This document shows, one piece after another, positions 1-7,696 of a DNA stretch of 64,000 nt. The stretch comes from Bacillota bacterium. Its GTDB lineage: Bacteria; Bacillota; Clostridia; Lachnospirales; Lachnospiraceae. The translations under genes and the position numbers were made by a program. The notes beneath the pieces were generated by a model. The model had not been told where the DNA came from, ran no database searches, and saw only the letters and a program-made list of their open reading frames with translations. Every line of letters begins with the position of its first letter. Positions within the stretch are counted from its first letter, which is position 1. The DNA is taken from positions 372,001 through 436,000 of the forward strand of contig JAEZMV010000015.1 of assembly GCA_023414875.1 (NCBI GenBank), read 5' to 3'.

Positions 1-1008
1 AGAGCCTGGATAAAAATACTTACGAGCAACTATATTTTCGCTATTTAAAATATCACAAAGCTTATCTCTAGAAATGCCATACTCATTTTCACTAATTTTT
101 ATGATTATGTAGCTATAATTTGTTAATTCATCGCTACTATACTCTAATATTTCAATACCTTTTATTCCTTTAAGATTAGTTTTATACGAATAATAATTGT
201 TTTTATTCGTATCTAATATATTGTTATAATCTAACAAATTTGTTAATCCAAATGCAGCACAGACTTCTGTCATCTTTGCATTAATACCGACAGATTCCAC
301 CTTATCTATTCCTGTAAAGCCAAAATTTCTCATCAGTTTAATTTTGTGCGCTAATTCTGAATCATTTGTTGTTATTAGCCCGCCTTCAAAGGTGTTAAAA
401 AATTTTGTAGCATGAAAGCTAAAAACCTCACAACTTCCAAAGTTCCCAATCATCTTGTTTTTATAAGAACAGCCAAAGGCATGAGCAGCGTCGAAAAATA
501 ATTTAAGATTGTGCTCCTTTGCAATTTCTTCTAGTGAATGAATATTACAAGGTCTCCCCCAAAGATGAACACCTAAAATTCCTGTTGTTTTTGGAGTTAT
601 AGCTTTTTTTACTGCTAATGTATCTAAATTATATGTGATAGGGTCAACATCTACAAAAATAGGTTTAACTCCTAACCATTCGAGGCAATGAGCAGTAGCA
701 ATAAATGTAAAAGAAGGAACAATTACCTCACCCTCTAATTTTAAAGCACGAACAGCTATCTGAAGCCCTACGGTTGCATTACAAACAGCAAAAGCATATT
801 TTACATTTAGAAATCTTAATAATTTATCTTCAAGCTCTTTTACAAAAGGTCCATCGTTAGTTAATCGTTTTCTTTCAAACATTTCATTAACTAAAGAAAT
901 AAAATAATCCTTATCTCCAATATTGGGTTTTCCTACAAAACGAGGATCATCAAACATAGGTTTTGCGCCATTTATCGCTAAATCGTTGGTTGTTTGTAAA
1001 ACTTTCAT
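1..1008 (-). CDS. DegT/DnrJ/EryC1 PLP sugar aminotransferase, 3' end cut by window edge
   Basis: The reading frame starts at ATG 1008 and stays open to base 1, giving 336 codons without a stop. The fold-type I aminotransferase pattern is clear: the N-terminal GKPNIGDKDYF region, the CNATVGLQIAVRAL cofactor-phosphate loop, FVDVDPITYNLD, the Asp-containing FFDAAHAFG motif and the PLP-lysine motif FHATKFFNTFEGG. The visible end reads VARKYFYPGS, which in this family lies about 40 residues before the C-terminus. Family knowledge: these enzymes transaminate nucleotide-linked keto sugars such as dTDP- or UDP-4-keto-6-deoxy hexoses. Its place downstream of Wzt fits formation of an amino sugar for the exported polysaccharide. 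The exact sugar cannot be told from sequence. Confidence 0.93.
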   Translation of the reverse strand, partial: MKVLQTTNDLAINGAKPMFDDPRFVGKPNIGDKDYFISLVNEMFERKRLTNDGPFVKELEDKLLRFLNVKYAFAVCNATVGLQIAVRALKLEGEVIVPSFTFIATAHCLEWLGVKPIFVDVDPITYNLDTLAVKKAITPKTTGILGVHLWGRPCNIHSLEEIAKEHNLKLFFDAAHAFGCSYKNKMIGNFGSCEVFSFHATKFFNTFEGGLITTNDSELAHKIKLMRNFGFTGIDKVESVGINAKMTEVCAAFGLTNLLDYNNILDTNKNNYYSYKTNLKGIKGIEILEYSSDELTNYSYIIIKISENEYGISRDKLCDILNSENIVARKYFYPGS

Positions 1009-1089
1009 TTTACCTCTTTTCCCACTTTAAACTAAATTCAGTGTTCATCAACATAGTATAACTTTATCTTTAGTACTATTTGCTGCTAC

Positions 1090-1230
1090 TTAATTGTCCA
1101 TCTTACCAACCGTACCTAAATATATTATTTTCATCTTCACCACTTTCTTCTTTTGTAAATCAATAGGAACTATTGCTATGCCAAAACCATCTTTTTTAAG
1201 TATCCTATTAAGCCTGGACAATTCTACATT
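1090..1230 (-). pseudogene. Relic of a SAM-dependent methyltransferase C-terminus
   Basis: Downstream of wzt one minus-strand frame reads ELSRLNRILKKDGFGIAIVP and ends in TAA at 1090-1092. This resembles the RVLKPGGFGIIxVPI strand-turn-strand of class I (Methyltransf_11) methyltransferases. No start, SAM-binding glycine loop or N-terminal half is present, and the piece overlaps the last codons of wzt in another frame. I read it as the 3' remnant of a lost methyltransferase gene. It is short, so the family assignment is tentative. Confidence 0.45.
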
Positions 1231-2515
1231 CATTTTTTATATACACAGCATTCCAAATCACTGTTGGTTTTCGTTCTAATACTTCAAACAAGTAAATATT
1301 TTCAATATAATCAACAAAAACAGCGGAACGATTTTTTATAACAGGGGTTGATACCACAGTAGTAATATTATAAATCCCTTGTTTTAAAGGTAATTTTGCC
1401 TTAAATTCAACAATAAATTTATCACCAGCTTTCCCATTGATAATACCTTTTTCCTCTAATAAAATACTACTACCAATAATTTCAACATTTCTGTTGTCTC
1501 TAATATGATATCCAACAGTTACCTCACAGGCTTTTATAAATTTTACATATATCTTTAACGTAATATCTTGATTAAAATTTGCTGTTTTTACAGCTTCATT
1601 ATTATTATCTAAGAATTCAAAAAAAGTTGTTACAACATCACCTGTACCTTGACGTATTGCACCTATCTTACTAAAATAATCCTTTTCTTCTTTGAATACT
1701 AAATTATTATTTTTTTGGGGATCAGCAAACTTATAATTATCGTCATTATATTTTGCTAGCGAAATATTTTCCTTATTCATAGCTTCTCTTGTATCATAAA
1801 GGTATTGGTCAGCTATATCAGATGCACAACCAATTGATTTTACTTTCCCATTTATAAGATAAACACATCTTGTGCACATTTTCTTAATCGCACTTATATC
1901 GTGAGTTACAAACAAAACGGTGATTCCTTTTTCTATTAATTGCTTCATTTTTGTTATACATTTTGCTTGAAATGCCATATCTCCAACAGCTAATGCCTCG
2001 TCTACAATTAATATATCTGGTTCAACATTGATAGCTACAGAAAATGCCAATCTTACAAACATACCACTTGAATACGTCTTAACCGGTTGATTTATGAAGT
2101 TACCTATATCCGCAAATTCAATAATTTTAGGAATTTTTCTGTCCATTTCTTCTTTTGTATAGCCCATTATTGTCCCATTTAAATAAATATTCTCAATTCC
2201 CGAAAACTCCGTATTAAACCCAGCTCCTAACTCAAGAAGTGCTGATATTTTTCCATTAACAACTGCATTCCCACTAGTAGGATTTAGAACACCCGTTATA
2301 ATTTTCAGTAATGTAGATTTACCAGAACCATTCTTCCCTATGATACCTAATGTTTCACCTTTTTCAACTTCAAAACTAATATTATCAAGTGCAAAAAAGT
2401 CTCTGTGATATTTTTTTTTAATGGGATTTATAGATTCTTTGAGTCTATCTACAGGCTTATCGTATAACTTATAAACTTTTGATATATTCTCAACTTTTAT
2501 TGCAATTTCACTCAT
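1208..2515 (-). CDS. wzt: Polysaccharide ABC exporter ATPase with Wzt C-terminal sugar-binding domain
   Basis: This 435-residue protein is the ATPase subunit of an O-antigen/teichoic-acid type polysaccharide exporter. The ATPase domain (about 1-245) has Walker A GKNGSGKST (60-68), the variant signature YSSGMFVRLAF and Walker B DILIVDEALAVGD. Residues 270-420 form the Wzt C-terminal beta-sandwich (TTFFEFLDNN, VGYHIRDNRN, LPLKQGIYNITTVVS), which in studied homologues recognises the capped end of the glycan. It lies 37 bp downstream of the permease gene and is probably cotranscribed with it. The last residues (CRIVQA) run into a methyltransferase relic, so the very C-terminus may be recently altered. 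Confidence 0.93.
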   Translation of the reverse strand: MSEIAIKVENISKVYKLYDKPVDRLKESINPIKKKYHRDFFALDNISFEVEKGETLGIIGKNGSGKSTLLKIITGVLNPTSGNAVVNGKISALLELGAGFNTEFSGIENIYLNGTIMGYTKEEMDRKIPKIIEFADIGNFINQPVKTYSSGMFVRLAFSVAINVEPDILIVDEALAVGDMAFQAKCITKMKQLIEKGITVLFVTHDISAIKKMCTRCVYLINGKVKSIGCASDIADQYLYDTREAMNKENISLAKYNDDNYKFADPQKNNNLVFKEEKDYFSKIGAIRQGTGDVVTTFFEFLDNNNEAVKTANFNQDITLKIYVKFIKACEVTVGYHIRDNRNVEIIGSSILLEEKGIINGKAGDKFIVEFKAKLPLKQGIYNITTVVSTPVIKNRSAVFVDYIENIYLFEVLERKPTVIWNAVYIKNECRIVQA

Positions 2516-2552
2516 TGTAAAGCTCCAATCTCAAAATGTATGTAACTATTAA

Positions 2553-3938
2553 TCATAAAACATCTGCAAAGTGCGGTCTCAATTTCTTAAATAACAACAT
2601 TCCTGCAAAAAATAAAATCAATGTAATAACCCAATAGCTTATAGTTAAGTTGTAATGCTGCCAAAACCAAATATGGTTAATAAATGTATCTCTATATCCC
2701 TCGACAATATAATAAATTGGATTTATTTTAAATATAAAATGGTATTTTTCAGGCATTATATTGAAAGACCAAAATATAGGAGTTAGCCAAAACCCGAACT
2801 GAATTACTATTGCTATAATCTGTCCAAGATCCCTTAAAAATACGACAAGTGCTGATGTAATCCAAGATAATCCCAGCAAAAGTGCAATTGTTGCAATTAA
2901 ATAGTACACAACCTGAATATTATATATACTTGGCCTATAGCCATATATTATAAACATTACAAAAATAACAATTATGAAAAATATATGGATAAATAATGAG
3001 GATAAAATTCTAATTATAGGTAATAAATCAACCCTAAAAACAATCTTTTTCACTAGATAACCATTATCAACGACTGAATTTGTTGCACCCTGTAGAGCCT
3101 CTGAAAAGAAGAACCATGGAACCATGCCGCATATCAGCCAAAGCACATACGGCAAATTATCAACCGGGGCAGATTTAAATCCAACTTGGAACACAAACCA
3201 GAAAATAAGAATTGTAACCATCGGTTGAACAAAAGCCCATACTATTCCTAAGTATGACCCTAAATACCTGTTCTGTAGATCCTTTTTCGCCAATTCGAAA
3301 ATAAGGCGTCTAGATTTTATTAAGTCTTTTAGGAATATAATAGCCCTTTTGTAAACTAACGCAAATACGTATGTGCTACAGATCAGTATTACCAACAAAC
3401 TAGCAGCCAAGTAAAAATATACTTTTTTACTATTTTTTATTGAACTAAAAACTTTGTCAACATTACCACTAACAATTGATGGATCATTTCCAGTAACATT
3501 CAGATACAAAGCGATATCTTTCAAACTTACAGAAGCTATATCTTTTGAAAATTCAAAATCATCAATACTACTCTTTATGTCCCAAGTATAATTACTTTCA
3601 AAGTTTTTAACTTTGAAAGCCTTTATCACAACCTCGCTTGGTTGACTGCCAGTATCCAACCGAAAATATAAGATATCTTTTTTGTATAACTTAAACTTAA
3701 CTATTTGAAAAGTATCTGATTTACTTACATTTACCTTTATCGAATCCGCTTCGTTAAATTGTACTCCTTCTTCAGTTATAAAAAACAACTGCCAAAAATC
3801 ATCGTTTTGGGTTTTTGCGGTTATTTCCATAGTCAACGGCTGTCCCTCAAAAAAGTACTGCCAAGGTGCCAGTAAACCCACAAATACTATTAAAAATATT
3901 GCAACAACTAATGTTATCCCCTTGAATTTCCTTATCAC
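2553..3938 (-). CDS. wzm: Polysaccharide ABC exporter permease with extra N-terminal extracytoplasmic domain
   Basis: The C-terminal half (about 212-461) is a normal ABC-2 membrane domain of the Wzm/TagG type: the amphipathic start LAKKDLQNRYLGSYLGIVWA, six hydrophobic segments, LTPIFWSFNIMP and NPIYYIVEGYRD. The N-terminal half is unusual. A membrane segment at 8-25 is followed by about 140 polar residues (30-170, rich in beta-type sequence such as VVIKAFKVKNFE) and a second membrane segment at 173-195. Ordinary Wzm proteins are about 260 residues; this one is 461. The extra domain should face outside the membrane. It pairs with the adjacent Wzt ATPase. The function of the added domain is unknown; contact with the emerging glycan or with a wall partner is inference. 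Confidence 0.92.
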   Translation of the reverse strand: MIRKFKGITLVVAIFLIVFVGLLAPWQYFFEGQPLTMEITAKTQNDDFWQLFFITEEGVQFNEADSIKVNVSKSDTFQIVKFKLYKKDILYFRLDTGSQPSEVVIKAFKVKNFESNYTWDIKSSIDDFEFSKDIASVSLKDIALYLNVTGNDPSIVSGNVDKVFSSIKNSKKVYFYLAASLLVILICSTYVFALVYKRAIIFLKDLIKSRRLIFELAKKDLQNRYLGSYLGIVWAFVQPMVTILIFWFVFQVGFKSAPVDNLPYVLWLICGMVPWFFFSEALQGATNSVVDNGYLVKKIVFRVDLLPIIRILSSLFIHIFFIIVIFVMFIIYGYRPSIYNIQVVYYLIATIALLLGLSWITSALVVFLRDLGQIIAIVIQFGFWLTPIFWSFNIMPEKYHFIFKINPIYYIVEGYRDTFINHIWFWQHYNLTISYWVITLILFFAGMLLFKKLRPHFADVL

Positions 3939-3970
3939 ATTTAACCCCTCTTTACATGATGAGTAATATC

Positions 3971-4132
3971 TTACCTACCCACATACATCTTCTCATAATA
4001 TTCCTGATACTCAAGTGATTTAGAATGATTATCCTGTACAAAAGACATGTCCAATCCAGCTTCTATAAAATCCCTCTCGTTATATGTTTCCATGAAGTAC
4101 CCACGATGATCACCAAAAACTTTTGGAGCCAT
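3971..4132 (-). pseudogene. In-frame deletion scar joining rfbC N-terminal part to rfbB C-terminal end
   Basis: A 53-codon frame (ATG 4130-4132, TAA 3971-3973) begins MAPKVFGDHRGYFMETYNE and continues AGLDMSFVQDNHSKS, matching the N-terminal region of dTDP-4-dehydrorhamnose 3,5-epimerase (RfbC) just after its first strand. It then switches directly to LEYQEYYEKMYVGR, which is the extreme C-terminus of dTDP-glucose 4,6-dehydratase (RfbB). The junction is near 4015. Both catalytic cores are missing, so this is a relic rather than an enzyme. It implies that the locus once held a dTDP-rhamnose (or 6-deoxyhexose) pathway in the order rfbC-rfbB, lost by one internal deletion. Confidence 0.82.
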
Positions 4133-4166
4133 GCCTTTCCTCGCCCGAGGAGTTTAACGTTCAATC

Positions 4167-4796
4167 TTAATATATTTTCTCACATTTTATGGAGGGATCA
4201 GGTTCCCGTTTTCGTTGGCCCTCTACTACACCATGACCGAATAATGCTTTATAAAAGGTAATAAAAATAATCTTAGCATCAAGCCAAAGAGACTGATTCT
4301 TAATATAATAGCTGTCATACTTTACTTTCATAGGTATGTCAATTTCATCTCTTCCATTTACCTGTGCCCAACCAGTCACCCCAGGTCTTACATGGTTTAT
4401 ATTATTTTCATCCCTCAGAGCTATTAGATCATATTGATTGTATAAAGCAGGTCTAGGACCCACAAAGCTCATTTCACATCTCAATATATTAAACAGCTGG
4501 GGAAGCTCATCTAGACTGGTCTTGCGTAAAAATTTACCTACCTGTGTTATGTATTTATAAGGATTCTCTAATAAATGAGTAGGCATATTTTTTGGTGTCT
4601 CCAAATACATTGTACGAAATTTATAAATATAAAATTCCTTCTTGTCTTTACCTATCCGCCTTTGTTTAAATAGTATTGGTCCCCTGGACGTAGCCTTAAT
4701 AATAATACCTATAAAAATAAAAACAGGAATGAAAGCTATTATAAATACAAATGAAAATATAATGTCCAAAACCTTTTTCAATACTTCCACCCCCAT
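4167..4796 (-). CDS. Undecaprenyl-phosphate sugar phosphotransferase (PglC/WcaJ catalytic type)
   Basis: This 209-residue monotopic phosphoglycosyl transferase would start the glycan by moving a sugar phosphate from UDP-sugar to undecaprenyl phosphate at the inner membrane face. One N-terminal re-entrant hydrophobic segment (about 10-34) is followed by all family motifs: GPILFKQRRIGKD, FYIYKFRTMY, RKTSLDELPQLFNIL (catalytic Asp-Glu pair), MSFVGPRPA and RPGVTGWAQVNGRD. The long N-terminal membrane domain of WbaP is absent, as in PglC-size enzymes. The ATG follows the upstream SDR stop by two bases, suggesting coupled translation; a TTG four codons later than GTG has a GGGGGTGG site just before it and is an alternative start. 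Confidence 0.94.
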   Translation of the reverse strand: MGVEVLKKVLDIIFSFVFIIAFIPVFIFIGIIIKATSRGPILFKQRRIGKDKKEFYIYKFRTMYLETPKNMPTHLLENPYKYITQVGKFLRKTSLDELPQLFNILRCEMSFVGPRPALYNQYDLIALRDENNINHVRPGVTGWAQVNGRDEIDIPMKVKYDSYYIKNQSLWLDAKIIFITFYKALFGHGVVEGQRKREPDPSIKCEKIY

Positions 4797-4798
4797 TA

Positions 4799-5689
4799 TT
4801 ATATAATACCTTTTTCAATAAGGTATGCTATTTGCTTTTTGACTCCTGTTTCAAAATCAACAGGATTATATCCAAAATCTCTTACAGCTGGTTCAATGTC
4901 ATAGGCTATATTTTCATTAACTCTTTTAATCATTGCATAATTAATGTATGACGAAGGCTTAAAAAGTTTTAATAAAAACACTGCTACATATCCTACAAAC
5001 ACAGGTACTCTCAGAACAATCGCCTTTATATTTAAATTTTCCCTAATAATACCAAGCATTTCTTTATGTAAAATTGGTTGTTTACCTGCAATAATATATT
5101 CTTTTTTGCTTACTTTGTTAGATTTAAGACAGCTAATAACTGCATTTACCACATCTTCTACATATACAGGATGTTTCAACGCATCACCAATGCCAATTAA
5201 AGGATAGAATCTAAACCTTCGCATAAACCTAATTATCTGTAAAATATTTTTGTCTCGGTCTATACCATAAAGCATTGTTGGCCTTAATATGACATAATTT
5301 ATTTGGCTTTGCATAATTAGTTGCTCTGCTTCGCACATTTGCACCGCAAGAAGCTTCTCTCTATCATCATTACTGTCTAGCTTCTTAAATCTACTAGTGG
5401 ATCCAATAAATATTATCTTTATATTTAGTTCCTGTTCGGTACAGGCTCTCATGAGACTCTTTATCCTCCAAATACCTGCAATGTGAACTATGCTTTCCAC
5501 ACCAGTCAATGCCTTCATAACGCAGTCATCGTCTTCGATGTCTCCATAAACAAGCTCTACCTTTAGATCTTTGATTCCGCTAATATCGCTGGTCTTTCGT
5601 ACAAGGCATCTAACCTTGTAGTCATTACTCACAAGCTTCTTCACTAATACAATCCCCACCTGGGAAGTGGCCCCTGTAACCAGTATCAT
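4799..5689 (-). CDS. Atypical SDR, NAD(P)-binding epimerase/reductase-like protein
   Basis: This 296-residue protein opens with the Rossmann start MILVTGATSQVG, where the usual third glycine of TGxxGxxG is serine. VYGDIEDDD and VHIAGI mark the next strands. RPTMLYGIDRDKN and HPVYVEDVVNAVISC match extended/atypical SDRs of the NmrA/NDUFA9-like group. The classic YxxxK catalytic pair is not visible in the expected place (the segment reads SRFKKLDSNDDREKLLA), so catalysis is uncertain. It sits two bases upstream of the sugar transferase, so it may modify the nucleotide or lipid-linked sugar used there. That role is inferred from position only. Confidence 0.85.
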   Translation of the reverse strand: MILVTGATSQVGIVLVKKLVSNDYKVRCLVRKTSDISGIKDLKVELVYGDIEDDDCVMKALTGVESIVHIAGIWRIKSLMRACTEQELNIKIIFIGSTSRFKKLDSNDDREKLLAVQMCEAEQLIMQSQINYVILRPTMLYGIDRDKNILQIIRFMRRFRFYPLIGIGDALKHPVYVEDVVNAVISCLKSNKVSKKEYIIAGKQPILHKEMLGIIRENLNIKAIVLRVPVFVGYVAVFLLKLFKPSSYINYAMIKRVNENIAYDIEPAVRDFGYNPVDFETGVKKQIAYLIEKGII

Positions 5690-5764
5690 TTGTTTCTCCT
5701 AATTAATTTTATTATTAATTTTATATTTTTACTGTGTTAATGTCAATTAAAAATTAGGCCACTG

Positions 5765-5776
5765 GGAGTGCGGACT
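5765..5776. repeat. GGAGTGCGGACT motif, copy 1
   Basis: This 12-mer recurs identically at 16045-16056. In both places it lies 44-76 bases upstream of a minus-strand gene start and is followed within about 10 bases by an A/T-rich CATAA/TATAA stretch and then strong hairpins. The surrounding 333-base gap (5690-6022) contains no gene that I can support. Confidence 0.5.
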
Positions 5777-5785
5777 ACATAAGCT

Positions 5786-5864
5786 ATCCTGGAATAGAAA
5801 AATCATCAATGCTGCTACGCACCGCTGATGCGGCAAGGCATTGACAATTTTTCAATTCCAGGAT
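5786..5864. repeat. 79-base imperfect palindrome in 5690-6022 gap
   Basis: The arms begin ATCCTGGAAT and end ATTCCAGGAT. Together they form about 28 base pairs with only three or four mismatches (the inner part pairs GAAAAATCATCAATGC with GCATTGACAATTTTTC). The loop is GC-rich (about 5814-5837). There is no U-tract, so it is not a simple terminator. It could be a small MITE-like element or an RNA leader of the SDR/sugar-transferase genes. Confidence 0.7.
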
Positions 5865-6022
5865 TAGTAGTAATCAAGCAGAACTAAGGTGATTTCCGTC
5901 AAGCGGAAAACCGATTTCCATTTTACCGGAATTCTGATTTCAGACGACAAGAATATTCAAGAATGTCTTTCTCTGAACGAAGTTCTGATACTTCTGCTTC
6001 GATGGATTAAGTGTTTATAGAA

Positions 6023-6880
6023 CTAAGTCTTCTTTATTGCTGTTAGGGATAAAAACTTCATGACTATTATGAAAAGCTTCATTGTCACATAAGCAATAAA
6101 ATTTTCTTTTTTATAATTCTTTTTAAAATAAATAAAAGCTGAATCAAAAAAGTTCCTATTAACGCCCTCACTCCTGAGTTTACTGCTCTGGCCCTTAAGA
6201 TGTACAACCTCAGCATCGTGAACATAGTAAACTTTGTAACCACTCTTTTTGGCTCTATAGCAAAGGTCAATATCTTCAAAATGCATGTAAAAAGCTTCAT
6301 CCAAAAGTTCTCCTATCGTGTCCAGCACAGCCCTTCTCACCAACATGCATGCGCCAGAAACTGCATCCACCTCGTGGTCAACAGAGTTGTCCATATATGT
6401 CATCAGATAGCTCCCTAGGACCCTGCTCTTTGGAAACACCTTGCTTAGTCCAGAAAAATGTGAAATAGAGTTTATAAGCCTTGGAAACCCTCTTCGGCAA
6501 GGTAACTGCAGCGTCATATCGCTATTGAGAAGCCGGGGTCCACAAATAGCAGCCTCCTTATGTGTATTCAAGAACTCCACAAGCGTACCAATGGCGTTCC
6601 CAAGAACAAGGCTATCGGAATTAAGGAGCAGGATATACTCACCTGAGCAAAACAATAGCCCTTGATTGTTAGCTTTTGCAAAACCTGCATTGTATTTATT
6701 TTCTATTAGCTTTACTTTTGGATACTGTGACTTCAGTAATTCCACGCTTCCGTCTGTAGAGTTGTTGTCAACAACAATGATTTCATAATCAAGCTGCTTA
6801 AGGTTATTTTCTATGGAATTAATGCAAGCAGCCAAAAGTCCCCTTGTGTTGTAGCTTACAATTATTATGGAAATTTTCAT
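6023..6880 (-). CDS. GT2-family glycosyltransferase
   Basis: This 285-residue GT-A fold enzyme has the start KISIIIVSYNTRGLLAACI, the nucleotide-binding VDNNSTDGSVELL, the metal/sugar motif ILLLNSDSLV (DxD equivalent NSD) and the acceptor-side VSGACMLVRRAVLD and FEDIDLCYRAKKSGYKVYYV. It most resembles WbbL-type rhamnosyltransferases, a comparison from family pattern rather than proof of specificity. A clear site AAAGGG precedes the ATG. A C-terminal hydrophobic stretch (VTMKLFIIVMKFLSL) may anchor it to the membrane. It is followed by a decayed region. Confidence 0.93.
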   Translation of the reverse strand: MKISIIIVSYNTRGLLAACINSIENNLKQLDYEIIVVDNNSTDGSVELLKSQYPKVKLIENKYNAGFAKANNQGLLFCSGEYILLLNSDSLVLGNAIGTLVEFLNTHKEAAICGPRLLNSDMTLQLPCRRGFPRLINSISHFSGLSKVFPKSRVLGSYLMTYMDNSVDHEVDAVSGACMLVRRAVLDTIGELLDEAFYMHFEDIDLCYRAKKSGYKVYYVHDAEVVHLKGQSSKLRSEGVNRNFFDSAFIYFKKNYKKENFIAYVTMKLFIIVMKFLSLTAIKKT

Positions 6881-6904
6881 CTTAACCCTTTATCCTATGT
6901 TTAG

Positions 6905-7123
6905 TTACTTGGCAAATTGACGCTTAATAAGCTCAACAGCCAAATTCTTTCGCCACATAATGGATCGCAAGAGAGAATCTCTCTTTAGTACCGTAGCGTT
7001 TGCTTCATATCTTCTATAGTATAGCATAATACCTCTTAATAGTATAGTGGAAAAAGCGGACGCATACAAGCCAAAACATAACTTACAAGCTGATAAAGGA
7101 ATATATCCTAATCCGCCGACCAG
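6905..7123 (-). pseudogene. C-terminal relic of a glycosyltransferase-like gene
   Basis: A 72-codon open stretch without start (bounded upstream by TAG at 7124-7126, ending in TAA at 6905-6907) reads LVGGLGYIPLSA, then FSTILLRGIMLYYRRYE and ends RKNLAVELIKRQFAK. It has the look of a glycosyltransferase C-terminal hydrophobic and basic tail but contains no catalytic part. It belongs with the decayed 6881-7696 region. Which parent gene it came from is not certain; the N-terminal relic at 7423-7653 is one candidate. Confidence 0.5.
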
Positions 7124-7302
7124 CTAAAATAGGTAGAGCTAATGAATACAATTAAAGCACAGATGGAGGAAATGATTTTTGCGGAGCTTATTTGATATGC
7201 ACTACCTAAACCCTTAATTAGAAAGAATTCCTGCAAAGATGTAATGTATGTGAGCATTGGTAATATCGATCTAATCAAAATCTTTGTAGGCAAATTTTTA
7301 AC
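7108..7302 (-). pseudogene. Truncated copy of the neighbouring GT2 gene's C-terminal region
   Basis: The frame reads PTKILIRSILPMLTYITSLQ and continues FFLIKGLGSAY, nearly identical to residues of the intact GT2 protein at 7697-8671, then diverges into unrelated hydrophobic sequence (SSAKIISSICALIVFIS) and stops at 7108. The GT2 catalytic domain is missing. Its upstream end, at 7302, coincides with the start of IS21-like terminal sequence, so an insertion probably truncated it. Confidence 0.75.
7195..7302. repeat. 108-base direct repeat, copy 1 (copy 2 at 7859-7966)
   Basis: This 108-base segment matches 7859-7966 in the same orientation with about three or four substitutions. Copy 2 lies inside the intact GT2 gene and copy 1 is the relic. 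The near identity indicates a recent duplication, or recombination between two similar GT2 genes. Confidence 0.9.
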
Positions 7303-7355
7303 TGTGTAATTTCATCAATTTGACCCGGGGATGTACTTCAAATTGACCCAGTTCA
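7303..7355. mobile_element. Relic of an IS21-like insertion sequence end
   Basis: Directly after the truncated glycosyltransferase piece comes TGTGTAATTTCATC, then two same-direction copies of an A/T-rich AATTGACCC word (7316-7326 and 7339-7350). Elements of the IS21 (istA/istB) family have TG ends with multiple terminal repeats of this kind, often containing AATTGACCC. No istA or istB sequence remains, so only an end is left. The family name rests on the repeat word and is tentative. Confidence 0.45.
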
Positions 7356-7422
7356 CTCTCATAACAAGTGGAACTTACAAAATATCAGATAATATCCATT
7401 CTTGCAATAGTAAGATTGCAGA

Positions 7423-7653
7423 TCAAGGAAACGTAAGATCCTTTAGCTCCTTTATAATACCTTATTTGGGGTTAGTATATACATGAATTTGAGCACAACA
7501 AAGATTGGCTATGATCTCCAGAGTTCAATCTGTGGAGCCATCGTCGGAAATAATGATTTCGTCCTCCGGGGTTAGTTGGGGGAGGATACTGTTTAGTTGT
7601 TCAGTTATGTACTTCTCGCCGTTGTAGGTGGCGAGGGCTAGTGAGATGTGCAT
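7423..7653 (-). pseudogene. N-terminal relic of a GT2 glycosyltransferase with in-frame stops
   Basis: From ATG 7651-7653 the frame reads MHISLALATYNGEKYITEQL and EIIISDDGSTD, a typical GT2 N-terminus. TGA at 7525-7527 then interrupts it. The same frame continues TLEIIANL and IHVYTNPK as expected for the family, meets TAA at 7462-7464, goes on GIIKELKDL and stops again at 7423. The downstream acceptor domain is missing. The conserved residues on both sides of the stops show point-mutation decay, not chance. Confidence 0.8.
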
Positions 7654-7696
7654 ATGTAGTGCCTCCAACGTTATGTGAAACCAAGGGCAATGGTTA

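Noticed and set aside
1094..1279. Plus-strand frame of 61 codons
   Set aside because: Antisense to the wzt 3' end and the methyltransferase relic; no support.
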